From positions 434,001-498,000 of the forward strand of contig OY760498.1 of NCBI GenBank assembly GCA_963663675.1: 64,000 bases of DNA, read 5' to 3'. The DNA is from CAINVV01 sp963663675. Its GTDB lineage: Bacteria; Bacteroidota; Bacteroidia; Bacteroidales; Prolixibacteraceae. The position numbers and the translations under genes are program-made. Below, one piece after another: positions 27,819 through 37,042 of this stretch. How positions within the stretch are numbered: position 1 is the first letter of the stretch; the number at the start of each line of letters is the position of its first letter. The notes beneath the pieces were generated by a model that had not been told where the DNA came from, did not search any database, and saw only the letters and a program-made list of their open reading frames with translations.

Positions 27819-28433
27819 TTAAATTAGATATTTAATTACAACAAAACCTCCGATCAACAATCCGGTAAATCCCATTGCCAGCGAATTGAAATATTTCTCA
27901 ATAAATCGTTTAATACCTGGCCCAAACTTCCATATAAGGAAGGCAACCAGAAAAAATCTTGCCCCACGGCTAATTATTGAGGCAATAAAAAACATGATCA
28001 GATTAATATCGAATACACCGGCAGAAACAGTAAACACTTTGTATGGAATTGGAGTGAAGCCAGCTGTAAAAATGACCCAAAAATCCCACTCGTTAAACAG
28101 TTGCCTGATATTGTGGTACAAACTGACCGTAAATCCGGGAATGTTTCTGAAAAAAAAATTTGCAAATCCTGTAAACTCTCCATTTGCTGCAATCCATGTG
28201 TAATGACCTAAGCCATAACCCACAAAAGCTCCCAAAACAGAACCAATTGTACAGTATGATGCAAATCGGAATGATTTTTTCTGACTACCCAATGCCAACG
28301 CAATAAGCAATACATCAGGAGGGACAGGAAAAAAAACTGATTCGGCAAATGCCAGGATAAAAAGTGCTAAGGGCCCGTAAGGTGTTTCTGACCACTTTAA
28401 AACCCAATCATACATTGTTTTTAATACATTCAT
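27819..28433 (-). CDS. DedA/YqaA-family (VTT domain) membrane protein
   Basis: 204 aa with a VTT (SNARE-associated) domain: FAESVFFPVPPDVLLIALAL, GSVLGAFVGYGLG and GFTPIPYKVFTVSAGVF. The 200-residue size and Pro-rich entry loop place it with the YqaA group. DedA-family proteins move lipid carriers or lipids across the membrane, some being undecaprenyl-phosphate flippases. It is the first gene of a minus-strand run with TerC and UPF0114 proteins, 10 bp from the next gene. Confidence 0.93.
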   Translation of the reverse strand: MNVLKTMYDWVLKWSETPYGPLALFILAFAESVFFPVPPDVLLIALALGSQKKSFRFASYCTIGSVLGAFVGYGLGHYTWIAANGEFTGFANFFFRNIPGFTVSLYHNIRQLFNEWDFWVIFTAGFTPIPYKVFTVSAGVFDINLIMFFIASIISRGARFFLVAFLIWKFGPGIKRFIEKYFNSLAMGFTGLLIGGFVVIKYLI

Positions 28434-29112
28434 AGAAATTCAAATAATTTTTATTGCGACACCCTCATTTGCAATATATGCAGATACCACAATTGCAATA
28501 TTTTTTTATAAGGCTCAATCATTTCTTTTACTCCAGGACCTATTTTGACAAGCAGGATACAAAAGATTGTACCTTAAACTCTGACCTGTCAGAGTACCGG
28601 GAGAGAAAGGGAAGGTATTTATGTTAAACAGTCCGGGGGAAATTTGAAATTGCTTGTATGGCAATAGAATAAGGAGGCTAAAATAAATTCCAAGCCAAAT
28701 TTCCCCCTGGATTTTGTCAATACCATTACCTGGTTATTTGGCTATTTGAGCCAATTCTTCATTTTGTGTATGGTCTGATTTCATTTACCTGATCCTTTCC
28801 ATATTTTGTCCAGAAAATTGGATACATTATCCATTATGCCTTGCCAGCCATTTTGATTGAAATAGATAAAACACTTCAATACCAGAGGAAGTAAAACCGA
28901 AATTATTGCAAGTTAAAAACTTCATTTTTGAGATGATTCTTCAATAAATCATCACCATATTCATCTGCGAATCAATTGCTTTATTGCTGCAATGGATGTT
29001 GCGAATTACATAAGGATAGGGGTGTATTGATAACGCAACAGTATATACTACAGACTGTTGAATACCCAGACTACGGTAAAGTTTTCTAATCGATGTAAAT
29101 GGGATTGACTAT
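28434..29112. other. intergenic, no gene seen
   Basis: 679 bp. It must hold the promoter of the yqaA-like gene. A 16-bp dyad CTCTGAC-CT-GTCAGAG lies at 28579-28594 and a long inverted repeat at 28632-28711. Otherwise nothing recognisable. Confidence 0.45.
28632..28711. repeat. inverted repeat with 49-base interior
   Basis: TCCGGGGGAAATTTG (28632-28646) pairs with CAAATTTCCCCCTGGA (28696-28711). The central 12 bp match exactly, and GCTTG/CAAGC further inside pair as well. It could be a small structured RNA, a terminator or terminal repeats of a tiny element. Confidence 0.45.
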
Positions 29113-29415
29113 TCAGGAATATTTTGGCGGTTTCCAGCTGGGAAAGGTAAACTCTTTGAATAAATGCGAGTCCTTTGAAATAGGGATGATTATCAGTTGA
29201 TTAACAAAATTGGAATGTGCGTGAGTCTGATTAATATAGTCATCTTCAGACGAATCACTAAAAGAAAAAATATTATTATCCTTGTAATTTAGGTCCGAAG
29301 AAAGCTCAGTATTATTAACGGGAGTAGTATTATAAGTATAATCATTAAGTACCAAACAAAAAAGTACAGTTACCAAAAATAACAATTTGAATACTATGTG
29401 TTTTGGACTTTTCAT
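29113..29415 (-). CDS. small exported hypothetical protein
   Basis: 100 aa with a clear N-terminal hydrophobic segment (FKLLFLVTVLFCLVLNDY), an acidic Ser/Asp-rich middle (SFSDSSEDDYINQTHAHSNF) and a C-terminal aromatic/Pro tail (KEFTFPSWKPPKYS). No domain recognised. The signal-like start and structured tail make it more likely real than chance. It is divergent from the BlaI/permease region. Confidence 0.55.
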   Translation of the reverse strand: MKSPKHIVFKLLFLVTVLFCLVLNDYTYNTTPVNNTELSSDLNYKDNNIFSFSDSSEDDYINQTHAHSNFVNQLIIIPISKDSHLFKEFTFPSWKPPKYS

Positions 29416-29687
29416 TGGTGGTGAAATTAATATTTTTAGAAGAAACTTTATTCAAATGAATGTTAAAGAATAATTAAAATAAACTTGGTTTGTTGAAAGC
29501 CTACCAGACAGTTTGTTATTTGAAAAGTTGGATAAAATCAAAACAATATACTCAGTAATAAAAGGCAACTAAAAATTTAGTTCTATATTTGTTCAGGATA
29601 TTTTCAACTATTTGATATCTGAGGGAACGGATCAATCCAACTCATTTCATTAAAGTTGATAATCGTTCTCTTTTTTTGTTTTTTAAA

Positions 29688-29720
29688 ACTAAAATATTAG
29701 TTTTAAAACTAATTAATTAG
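29688..29720 (+). promoter_or_regulatory. BlaI/MecI-type operator cluster
   Basis: Three overlapping dyads built on the ACTAA/TTAGT half-site: ACTAAAATATTAGT (29688-29701), TTAGTTTTAAAACTAA (29697-29712, perfect) and CTAATTAATTAG (29709-29720, perfect). BlaI-family repressors bind dyads of this kind in front of their own genes. The broken repressor gene starts 45 bp downstream. Confidence 0.65.
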
Positions 29721-29764
29721 GTTAAATTAGTATTTGCCGTTTAAATTTAATGATTTGCAACAAG

Positions 29765-29896
29765 ATGAAAGTATTGACCAATACAGAGGAGCAGATTATG
29801 CAGGAATTGTGGACACTGGGAAAAGCCTTTGTGAATAATATCATCGGCAGGCTTCCTGATCTAAAACCTGCATCCAAATACTTAAAGCCGGGGTAG
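29765..29896 (+). pseudogene. truncated BlaI/MecI/CopY-family repressor
   Basis: 43 codons. Residues 1-20 read MKVLTNTEEQIMQELWTLGK, followed by FVNNIIGRLPDLKP, the N-terminal helices of a BlaI winged helix. The frame then stops at residue 43, before the recognition helix, wing and dimerisation helices of the usual 120 aa. The sequence around PASKYLKPG suggests an internal deletion. The product should not bind DNA normally. It lies 33 bp in front of the FtsX permease gene, which would have been the regulated partner. Confidence 0.7.
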
Positions 29897-29929
29897 AAGA
29901 ATGAGATAAAATGGAGTAAAATTTTGGAT

Positions 29930-32305
29930 ATGATTAAGCATTATTTAAAACTCAGCTTTCGCAACATCCTTAAAAACAATGCAATTACAGGTATAAGCAT
30001 TGCCAGTTTAACTCTGGGGATTACCATTTTACTGTTAATAATGATGTACACAGTAAATGAATTAAATGTTGATGGGTTTAATTCCAAAGCCGATCGGATT
30101 TGGAAAATTACCTATGGTAATTCAAGCCTCACGCCAGGTCCTCTGAACGAATATCTGAAAGACCAGTTTCCTGAGATAGAGCAAACCACGCACATCGAGA
30201 CAGGTCAGTTATCCATATTTTCGCCAATTATTAGGTACAAAAATCAATCTTTTGAAATTGAAAAGTACTATTCTGCCGACCCGGGGTTTTTCAAAATATT
30301 TGATTTTGAAGTTGTGCAAGGTGATCTTACATCTGCCATGGAGTCTCCGTTTTCTATTATTTTAACTGAAAGTGAAGCTTCAAGAATATTTAACAACAAA
30401 AATCCCATTGGAGAAACAGTAATCTGGAAAAGTTTTCAGGACTTCAATTTCACGGTTTATGCTGTTGTGAAAGATTTGCCATCCAACTCATCTATTCAGT
30501 TTAATGGTCTTATTTCCGATGCATCGGTTAATGCAATGGGGGGAAGCCGTTATTCGGCAAATTGGGGATTTACGGTTTATGAAAGTTATGTGCTTCTTAA
30601 ACCCAACATTGATGCCAAAGTGTTGGAGGGAAAACTGGCAGCAAACCTGATTTCCTATTATCGCAATAATTTGTCAAATTCTGCCAGCGTCAACGATGCC
30701 AAGGCTAATCCAATCAAGCTGCGTACCCTAAAAGATGTTTATTTTAACAAAGACCTTTCCAACGATACAACCAATCGTGGAAACAGGATGCTCATAAATA
30801 TACTGCTCATCATTGGCGGTATTGTCATGTTGCTTTCCGTAATTAATTATATAAACCTTACCACTGCATGCGCATCAAGCCGGACCAAAGAGATAGGCAT
30901 TCAAAAACTAATTGGTTCAACCCGGAATAGATTGATTTTCCAGCACCTTTCAGAAACATCACTTATCAGCTTTTTCGCTGTTGTTGTCGGAATGTTGTTA
31001 ACTCTTCTGTTAATTGACAAATTCGGCAATTTTATGAATGTTGTGAACGGGTTAAAATTTCAGACCAGGGCTATTGCAATCCTTGTTCCTGCTGCTATTG
31101 TGTTAGGCTTTGTATCAGGAATTTACCCTGCGCTCATGCTTACATCACGAAAGGCCATCGATATAATTAAGACAAAAACAATTGCTCAAAGCAAAGGCGG
31201 AAATCTTCGCCGTTCATTGATTATATTTCAGTTTTCAGTTACCATTGCTTTAATTGCGGCAACATTTTTGATCTTTAAACAATTGCATTTTATAAAAGGT
31301 AAAGATCTCGGAATACCCAAAGAACAAATTGTTTATGCCAAACTTCCATATCAGATTCTTCGGGTGAATAAGGAATTATTGCGAGAACGTTTATTGGCAT
31401 TGCCCGGAGTTGAACAAGCTGCATTTTCAAGCAATATCTTTGGAAAAATTGAGGGACTGAATAGTCAGGAAATTGATGGAAAGACCCTGAACTTTGCCTC
31501 TACCTGGGTCGATGCTGAGTTTGTTAAACTTTATAATCTTCAACTTGTGGATGGGCGTTTCTTTTCGAAAGAACTGAAAACAGACGAAAATACTACCGCA
31601 TTGATAAATGAGGCTGCTTTGCGCGATTTTGAAATGAAAAATCCGTTTCAGCTAATTGTTCGTGTCCCCGGAGGAAAAGCAAAGGTTATAGGAATTGTAA
31701 AAGATTTCAATTACAAATCGTTGCACAACAAGATAGAACCGCTTGTCATTATTTACCTTCCAAGGCAAGGGCAGTTTGTAAACTTAAAATTAAGTGGTAG
31801 CGACGTTTCTTCCACCCTGAAAAAAGTAAGTTCGGTTTGGAATGAACTTGCACCCGGGTTTCCATTCAGCTTTCATTTTTTAGACCAGGACTTTGATAAG
31901 CTTTACAGAAAAGATGAGCAAATGGCAAAAGCAATTACCCTGTTTTCGCTCATCGCAATTGCAATTGCGTCATTGGGAATACTTGGTCTTTCCATTTTTA
32001 TGGGTGAAAGCAGGATCAAAGAAATAGGTATCCGAAAAGTAAACGGCGCCACAATTGCCGAAGTAATGACCATGCTCAACCGCGACTTTTTGAAATGGGT
32101 TGCCATTGCCTTTGTCATTGCTACGCCCATTGCCTATTATGCCATGAACAAATGGCTCGAAGGTTTTGCCTTTAAAACCTCGCTTAGTTGGTGGATTTTT
32201 GCCCTGGCTGGTTTGCTGGCTTTGGGCATTGCGTTAATAACGGTTAGTTGGCAAAGTTGGAAAGCGGCTACACGGAATCCGGTAGAGGCACTGAGGTACG
32301 AATAG
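29930..32305 (+). CDS. FtsX/MacB-type ABC transporter permease
   Basis: 791 aa from the ATG at 29930 (a TTG two codons earlier is less likely). It has the double-module layout of Bacteroidota permeases: an N-terminal helix (about 20-40) and a MacB periplasmic core (about 45-240), then three helices near 285-400 with an EIGIQKLIGSTR loop. A second periplasmic domain (about 440-660) and three C-terminal helices with EIGIRKVNGAT near 700 follow. These permeases work with a separate ATPase, which is not encoded next door. They extrude peptides or lipids or transmit stress. Loss of the BlaI-type repressor just upstream may have made it constitutive. Confidence 0.92.
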   Translation: MIKHYLKLSFRNILKNNAITGISIASLTLGITILLLIMMYTVNELNVDGFNSKADRIWKITYGNSSLTPGPLNEYLKDQFPEIEQTTHIETGQLSIFSPIIRYKNQSFEIEKYYSADPGFFKIFDFEVVQGDLTSAMESPFSIILTESEASRIFNNKNPIGETVIWKSFQDFNFTVYAVVKDLPSNSSIQFNGLISDASVNAMGGSRYSANWGFTVYESYVLLKPNIDAKVLEGKLAANLISYYRNNLSNSASVNDAKANPIKLRTLKDVYFNKDLSNDTTNRGNRMLINILLIIGGIVMLLSVINYINLTTACASSRTKEIGIQKLIGSTRNRLIFQHLSETSLISFFAVVVGMLLTLLLIDKFGNFMNVVNGLKFQTRAIAILVPAAIVLGFVSGIYPALMLTSRKAIDIIKTKTIAQSKGGNLRRSLIIFQFSVTIALIAATFLIFKQLHFIKGKDLGIPKEQIVYAKLPYQILRVNKELLRERLLALPGVEQAAFSSNIFGKIEGLNSQEIDGKTLNFASTWVDAEFVKLYNLQLVDGRFFSKELKTDENTTALINEAALRDFEMKNPFQLIVRVPGGKAKVIGIVKDFNYKSLHNKIEPLVIIYLPRQGQFVNLKLSGSDVSSTLKKVSSVWNELAPGFPFSFHFLDQDFDKLYRKDEQMAKAITLFSLIAIAIASLGILGLSIFMGESRIKEIGIRKVNGATIAEVMTMLNRDFLKWVAIAFVIATPIAYYAMNKWLEGFAFKTSLSWWIFALAGLLALGIALITVSWQSWKAATRNPVEALRYE

Positions 32306-32725
32306 TCTGTAGATTTTGAATTTTAGCAATTTCCAATTTCAATTTTCAAATTGCCAACTTTCAGGGAAGCTTAGAAACCAATCAATTGAATTTTTGAATA
32401 CAAATCTTGATTCTTCAGCGAAGTCATTCAAGTGATCAATCCGAATTGCTCAGATATTCTACTTACATTATTGTTAATATTTCTTAATTTTAGAAACCTA
32501 AGTCAGGATAATCATTAGGTTTGAATTGCAATTGCATGAAATTCGGATTACAATAACAAAAAGAAGTGGGCCAGATCCTTTTAAAGTAGCATCAATCAAA
32601 AATATGCCTTGTAAAAAAGATTTTATTTATCGGGGTTATTGTTCTAAGAAATTGAAATTGTTTTACTTATAAATTGAAAGTGGTAGGTAAATATCTTTAT
32701 AAACAAAAAATTCAGAACGAACACA
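32306..32725. other. intergenic, promoter region of the M13 peptidase
   Basis: 420 bp, AT-rich, with no ORF of interest. An inverted pair TTTGAATTTTAGCAATT / AATTTTCAAATTGCCAA near 32315-32358 could form a weak terminator for the permease. Confidence 0.35.
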
Positions 32726-34759
32726 ATGAAGAACAAATTAATCATTTTTTCAATTTCGCTATCTATGATTGCAGCAGTCCTGCTCTCTTGCGGTGAGGCT
32801 AAGAAAGCCACTGAACCCGCCATCAATCCTGCTAATCTCGATAAGTCCGTCCTTCCTGGTAATGACTTTGATACCTATGCCAACGGAGGATGGAAGAAAC
32901 TTAATCCGCTGCCTGCGGATCGCGGACGGTTTGGTTCGTTCGATCAACTGGCCGAAATTGCTGAGAAGCAGGTAAGAGATTTGGTGTTATCTACTTCCGC
33001 CAGCAAAAATCCCAAAGGATCCATTCCTGATAAGATTGCCACACTTTACAATACGGGTATGGATACAGCCGGAATTGAGAAGCAGGGATTGGAATATATT
33101 ACGCCTTATCTGAGTGAAATCGACAAGATTCGTACGATTGATCAGGTTCAGGATGCAATTACACAAATGCACAAATACGGAATTTATCCGCTTTTCGGAA
33201 TTTACGGCGCTGCCGACTCACGCAATAGTTCAATGGTTATTGCGCAACTTACTCAGGCAGGAATGGGGATGCCTGACCGGGATTACTATCTGAACGAAGA
33301 TCCCAGATCTGTCGACCTTCGCGCAAAATACTTGACTTATGTAGCCACGATGTTCAGGTTGGCAGGTAATGATGATATTGTTGCAGCTCAGAATGCTCAG
33401 AAAGTAATGGCCATCGAGACTCAACTCGCAAAGGCATCCATGTCGCGGCTCGAACTTCGTGATCCGAACAAAACATATAATAAAATGACTTCGGCTGAAC
33501 TTGCGAAACTCTCTCCGTCCTTCAACTGGAACCGCTATTTTGTTGATCTCGGTATTGGCGATCCTGGTGCAGTGAATCTGAACCAGCCTAATTTTGTGAA
33601 AGAAATCAGCAGTATGATGACGACAGTACCTGTAGATGACTGGAAGGTCTACCTGAAATGGAACCTTCTTAACGAGACAGCATCTTACCTTTCATCGGGT
33701 TTTGTGCAAGCCAATTTCGCTTTTTATACCAAGGCCATGACAGGTACTGATGTGATGCGTCCGAGGTGGAAAAGAGTACTGGGCGTGACCAGCGGAGCAA
33801 TGAGCGAGGCACTCGGACAATTGTATGTTCAGGCATATTTTCCGCAGGAGTCTAAGGACCGAATGATCAAACTGGTTTCGAATCTTCGGGTCTCTCTCGG
33901 AGAAAGAATTAAAAACCTCGAGTGGATGAGTCCTGAGACCAAGACAAAAGCCCTGGAAAAGCTGGCGACCATCAATGTCAAGATTGGCTATCCTGATAAG
34001 TGGAGAGATTATTCATCCATGGAGATCAAGGACGACGCTTATGTGATGAATGTATTGAGAGCCAGTAAGTTCGAATCTGATTTCAGCCTTGCCAAGATTA
34101 ACAAACCCGTTGATAAAGGTGAGTGGTGGATGTCACCCCAAACTGTTAACGCTTATTACAGCCCGGACAAGAATGAAATTGTATTCCCCGCAGCCATTCT
34201 GCAGCCACCTTTCTTCTTCAAAAACGGTGACGACGCTGTAAATTACGGTGCGATCGGAGTAGTAATTGGTCACGAGATGACACATGGTTTCGATGATGAG
34301 GGCAGAAAATTCGACAAGGAAGGAAACCTGACCGACTGGTGGACGGCTGAGGATTCCAAAAGGTTCGACGAACGGACTAAAATTCTGGTTGACCAGTACA
34401 ATAATTTTATTGTGCTGGATAATGTTCATGCAGACGGAGCACTGAGTCTGGGAGAAAATATTGCTGACCTGGGTGGGTTGAACATATCATTTCAGGCCTT
34501 CAGGAGCGTTAACACTCAAAAGGAACCGATTGATGGCTTCACTCCTGACCAAAGATTTTTCCTTGCCTACGCGCATGTATGGGGACAAAATATCAGAGAC
34601 AAGGAGATTTTGCGGAGAACCAAAGAGGACGTACATTCACTCGGACGATTCAGGGTTTTGGGGCCACTTCAAAACCTGCCTGAATTTTATGCAGCCTTTG
34701 ATGTGAAACCCGACCAGAAAATGTACCTTGACCCTGCCAAGAGAGCGAAGATCTGGTAG
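32726..34759 (+). CDS. pepO: M13-family zinc metallopeptidase (PepO/neprilysin-like), lipoprotein
   Basis: 677 aa. The signal peptide ends in the lipobox LLSCG, so the enzyme is probably anchored to a membrane on the periplasmic side. The N-terminal M13 domain (about 40-420) is followed by the catalytic domain. Zinc ligands are His516 and His520 in GHEMTHGFDDEG with catalytic Glu517, and the third ligand Glu577 is in LGENIADLGG. The length fits bacterial M13 enzymes, which cleave oligopeptides of up to a few dozen residues. It is a single-gene transcript. The gene symbol is by family resemblance. Confidence 0.95.
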   Translation: MKNKLIIFSISLSMIAAVLLSCGEAKKATEPAINPANLDKSVLPGNDFDTYANGGWKKLNPLPADRGRFGSFDQLAEIAEKQVRDLVLSTSASKNPKGSIPDKIATLYNTGMDTAGIEKQGLEYITPYLSEIDKIRTIDQVQDAITQMHKYGIYPLFGIYGAADSRNSSMVIAQLTQAGMGMPDRDYYLNEDPRSVDLRAKYLTYVATMFRLAGNDDIVAAQNAQKVMAIETQLAKASMSRLELRDPNKTYNKMTSAELAKLSPSFNWNRYFVDLGIGDPGAVNLNQPNFVKEISSMMTTVPVDDWKVYLKWNLLNETASYLSSGFVQANFAFYTKAMTGTDVMRPRWKRVLGVTSGAMSEALGQLYVQAYFPQESKDRMIKLVSNLRVSLGERIKNLEWMSPETKTKALEKLATINVKIGYPDKWRDYSSMEIKDDAYVMNVLRASKFESDFSLAKINKPVDKGEWWMSPQTVNAYYSPDKNEIVFPAAILQPPFFFKNGDDAVNYGAIGVVIGHEMTHGFDDEGRKFDKEGNLTDWWTAEDSKRFDERTKILVDQYNNFIVLDNVHADGALSLGENIADLGGLNISFQAFRSVNTQKEPIDGFTPDQRFFLAYAHVWGQNIRDKEILRRTKEDVHSLGRFRVLGPLQNLPEFYAAFDVKPDQKMYLDPAKRAKIW

Positions 34760-35100
34760 TTATATTTGGGAAGCTTATCTGAGGTTATAAATTGTGTCGC
34801 GTTTCGCTTTAAATTTCCGATGAGGACTTAATGCTGAAACCCGTAAAAGCTGTTTTTGTAGAGGATCTCCTTCTTAACCGGAGTTTTCACTTCATCCGGC
34901 AGTCAACAATTTCTCAATTTATGTTGAGGGACTTACCATTGCTGCTGAATCGGAGCTACATCATCATTCTGGATCCTAAAATGAATCTTTGTATGTAGGT
35001 TAGTTTTGGCGGGTTATTTTTTTTAGTTGAAGTATTAGCTTTATTTAAGCAGAAAGCCTACCAGAAGCAACCATTTTAGATTTGAAAGAATTATTGCCGG
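34760..35100. other. intergenic, no gene seen
   Basis: 341 bp between the M13 stop and repeat copy G. No convincing ORF or terminator was found. The stretch 35243-35490 on the other side of the repeat is also empty. Confidence 0.4.
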
Positions 35101-35242
35101 GTATGCACTAATAATCAAACACTTGCAAGTTAAACTTGTAGGTGTTTTTATTTTACGACAGGAAGACACCAGGATTTTGGGGATAATTAGAGTTTTGATT
35201 TGAAAAAATATGCATTAGAAGTCTGTTTACATTTTAACGAAT
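35101..35242 (+). repeat. tRNA-derived modular repeat, diverged copy G (3' half)
   Basis: It retains the hairpin (AAACACTTGCAAG 35117-35129 with CTTGTAGGTGTTT 35135-35147). The paired word is decayed to CGACAGG-AAGA-CACCAGG. The end module finishes CTGTTTACATTTTAACGAA. The tRNA-like part is unrecognisable. It has the same orientation as all other copies but is 15 kb away from the cluster. Confidence 0.65.
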
Positions 35243-35490
35243 TGGTGGAGTTCAAACAATCTCAATTATTTAAAAAAGTGTTAAGTTGCCGGGGATTAGC
35301 ACAAATAGAAACTAGGCCCTTTAATAATTATTTCAAAGAAAAAGGAATTGATTATAAGGGCTGAATACAACTTACAATCTATGCTTGAAATGTGTGAATT
35401 ATTAAAATACCCGCCAAAAACAAGACCGATATCCTGATTTTTTCTTTTCTTTAAAAAACTAAAACAACTGAATCAAAATGGTTTTTTAAC

Positions 35491-35604
35491 AAGAAATGCC
35501 CATCCCGACGTGATGGGACCAACCGAAAATGATTATCTGGGCAGTAGCTTCGCTGATCTACGATTCTATCTGACCATTAAAAAACAAATTAATAGAGTAT
35601 ATGA
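35491..35604 (+). repeat. short dispersed repeat with mini-ORF, copy 2
   Basis: Homologous to 5152-5244. The frame from 35510 encodes PTENDYLGSSFADLRFYL and reads on into the next gene in another frame. Compared with copy 1 it has an extra 16-17 bp, itself a small dyad (CCATC...GATGG), before the shared CCAACCGAAAATGA. Confidence 0.5.
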
Positions 35605-36842
35605 AACTATCCCTGCTTCTTTTAACCATATTCTTGGTATTGCAATTGAGCCCGGACAACGAAATTGCTCAGTGGAGGGGACCTGCCCGCGATGGCATTT
35701 ATCCTGAAACAGGGCTGCTGAAAAAATGGCCTGCTGAAGGACCTACGTTAAAATTTAAAATCGAAACCATCGGCAAAGGATTGTCTCAACCAGTAGTGTA
35801 CAAAAATGTAATCTATATTACCGGTCTTAAATCCGATACACTGGATGTTATTTCGGCCTGCGATATGGATGGAAAGCTGCTTTGGGAAAAACCCTACAGC
35901 CATGCATGGATAAGGACTTATCCGGAATCGCGGGGAACGCCAACCATCGAAAATGACCGGATTTACCTGATTGGTGGGATGGGTGACCTGGTTTGCCTGA
36001 GTACAGGCGGCGGAGAAGAAATCTGGCGAAAGGAGCCGTTAAAGGATTTTGAGGGAGAAAATATGTACTGGGGAAATGTGGAATCAGTACTATTAACCGA
36101 CAAGGCTGCTTTATACGTGACCGGGGGCGATAAGACAACCCTTGTAGCCTATCACAAAAAAACGGGTGAATTACTTTGGAAAAGCAAAAGCATGGGTGGC
36201 AGCAAATCGTATGCTTCATCATCTCTGGTCGAATGGGCTGGCATGAAAATCGTGCTGGTACAAACTTCCGATGATCTTATCGGGATAGATGCAGGCAACG
36301 GAAATATCCTTTGGAGTTACAATACCATTCAATACCATACTGAAAAAGGGAAAGGAGAATCGGCAAACACGCCTCTTTTCTACAATGGAGATATTTTTAT
36401 TACATACGGCAATTCACAGCCAGCCATGCTCTTTCACATTTCTGATGATGGTAAATCTATTTCCCTGAAATGGAAAAACGATGTCCTTGATACGCATCAT
36501 GGTGGTTTGGTTTTACTTAACGGGGCAATTTATGGCTCAACGATGCTTGACAATACCAGGGGAAACTGGGCATCGGTTGATTGGGAAACCGGAAAAACCA
36601 ACTGGGAGAAAGAATGGTTCACCAAAGGATCTGTTATCTCGGCCGATGGCATGTTGTACTTTTATGAAGAAAAGGGCGGACATGTTGCCCTGGTAAATCC
36701 CGATACCAGCGACCTGAAAATAGTCAGCACTTTTCAGGTAAAAGGTGGCGAAGGTCCACACTGGGCTCACCCATCAATTTACAATAAAATGTTGCTGATC
36801 AGGCATGGAAGTGTCCTGCTGGTTTACGATATTGGGGATTAA
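35601..36842 (+). CDS. exported PQQ-like beta-propeller protein (paralogue)
   Basis: 413 aa with a short signal peptide (MKLSLLLLTIFLVLQLS). The mature start IAQWRGPARDGIYPETGLLKKW parallels that of the protein at 24928. Blades have the form SACDMDGKLLWEKPYS, CLSTGGGEEIWRKEP, YHKKTGELLWKSKS, GIDAGNGNILWSYN and SVDWETGKTNWEKEW. No PQQ or metal-binding catalytic set was recognised. Probably a periplasmic binding or scaffold protein. It stands alone, preceded by the dispersed mini-ORF repeat. Confidence 0.9.
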   Translation: MKLSLLLLTIFLVLQLSPDNEIAQWRGPARDGIYPETGLLKKWPAEGPTLKFKIETIGKGLSQPVVYKNVIYITGLKSDTLDVISACDMDGKLLWEKPYSHAWIRTYPESRGTPTIENDRIYLIGGMGDLVCLSTGGGEEIWRKEPLKDFEGENMYWGNVESVLLTDKAALYVTGGDKTTLVAYHKKTGELLWKSKSMGGSKSYASSSLVEWAGMKIVLVQTSDDLIGIDAGNGNILWSYNTIQYHTEKGKGESANTPLFYNGDIFITYGNSQPAMLFHISDDGKSISLKWKNDVLDTHHGGLVLLNGAIYGSTMLDNTRGNWASVDWETGKTNWEKEWFTKGSVISADGMLYFYEEKGGHVALVNPDTSDLKIVSTFQVKGGEGPHWAHPSIYNKMLLIRHGSVLLVYDIGD

Positions 36843-37042
36843 ACAAAATTGCCCTTTTTGTGTCAGGATGAAAACTGCGAACGATCACTTTCCTTTCCTT
36901 TAATTTTCTTTCTTACTTTAAGCCCGGAACTGTCACCCTGTGCTAAATCGAAGATTAAACTTTCAACTGCTGCATGACCAAAATGGGATATGGACAAAAA
37001 TGGGTACGAATAATTCAAAGTCAGATACGCCGTGGCAGTTCA

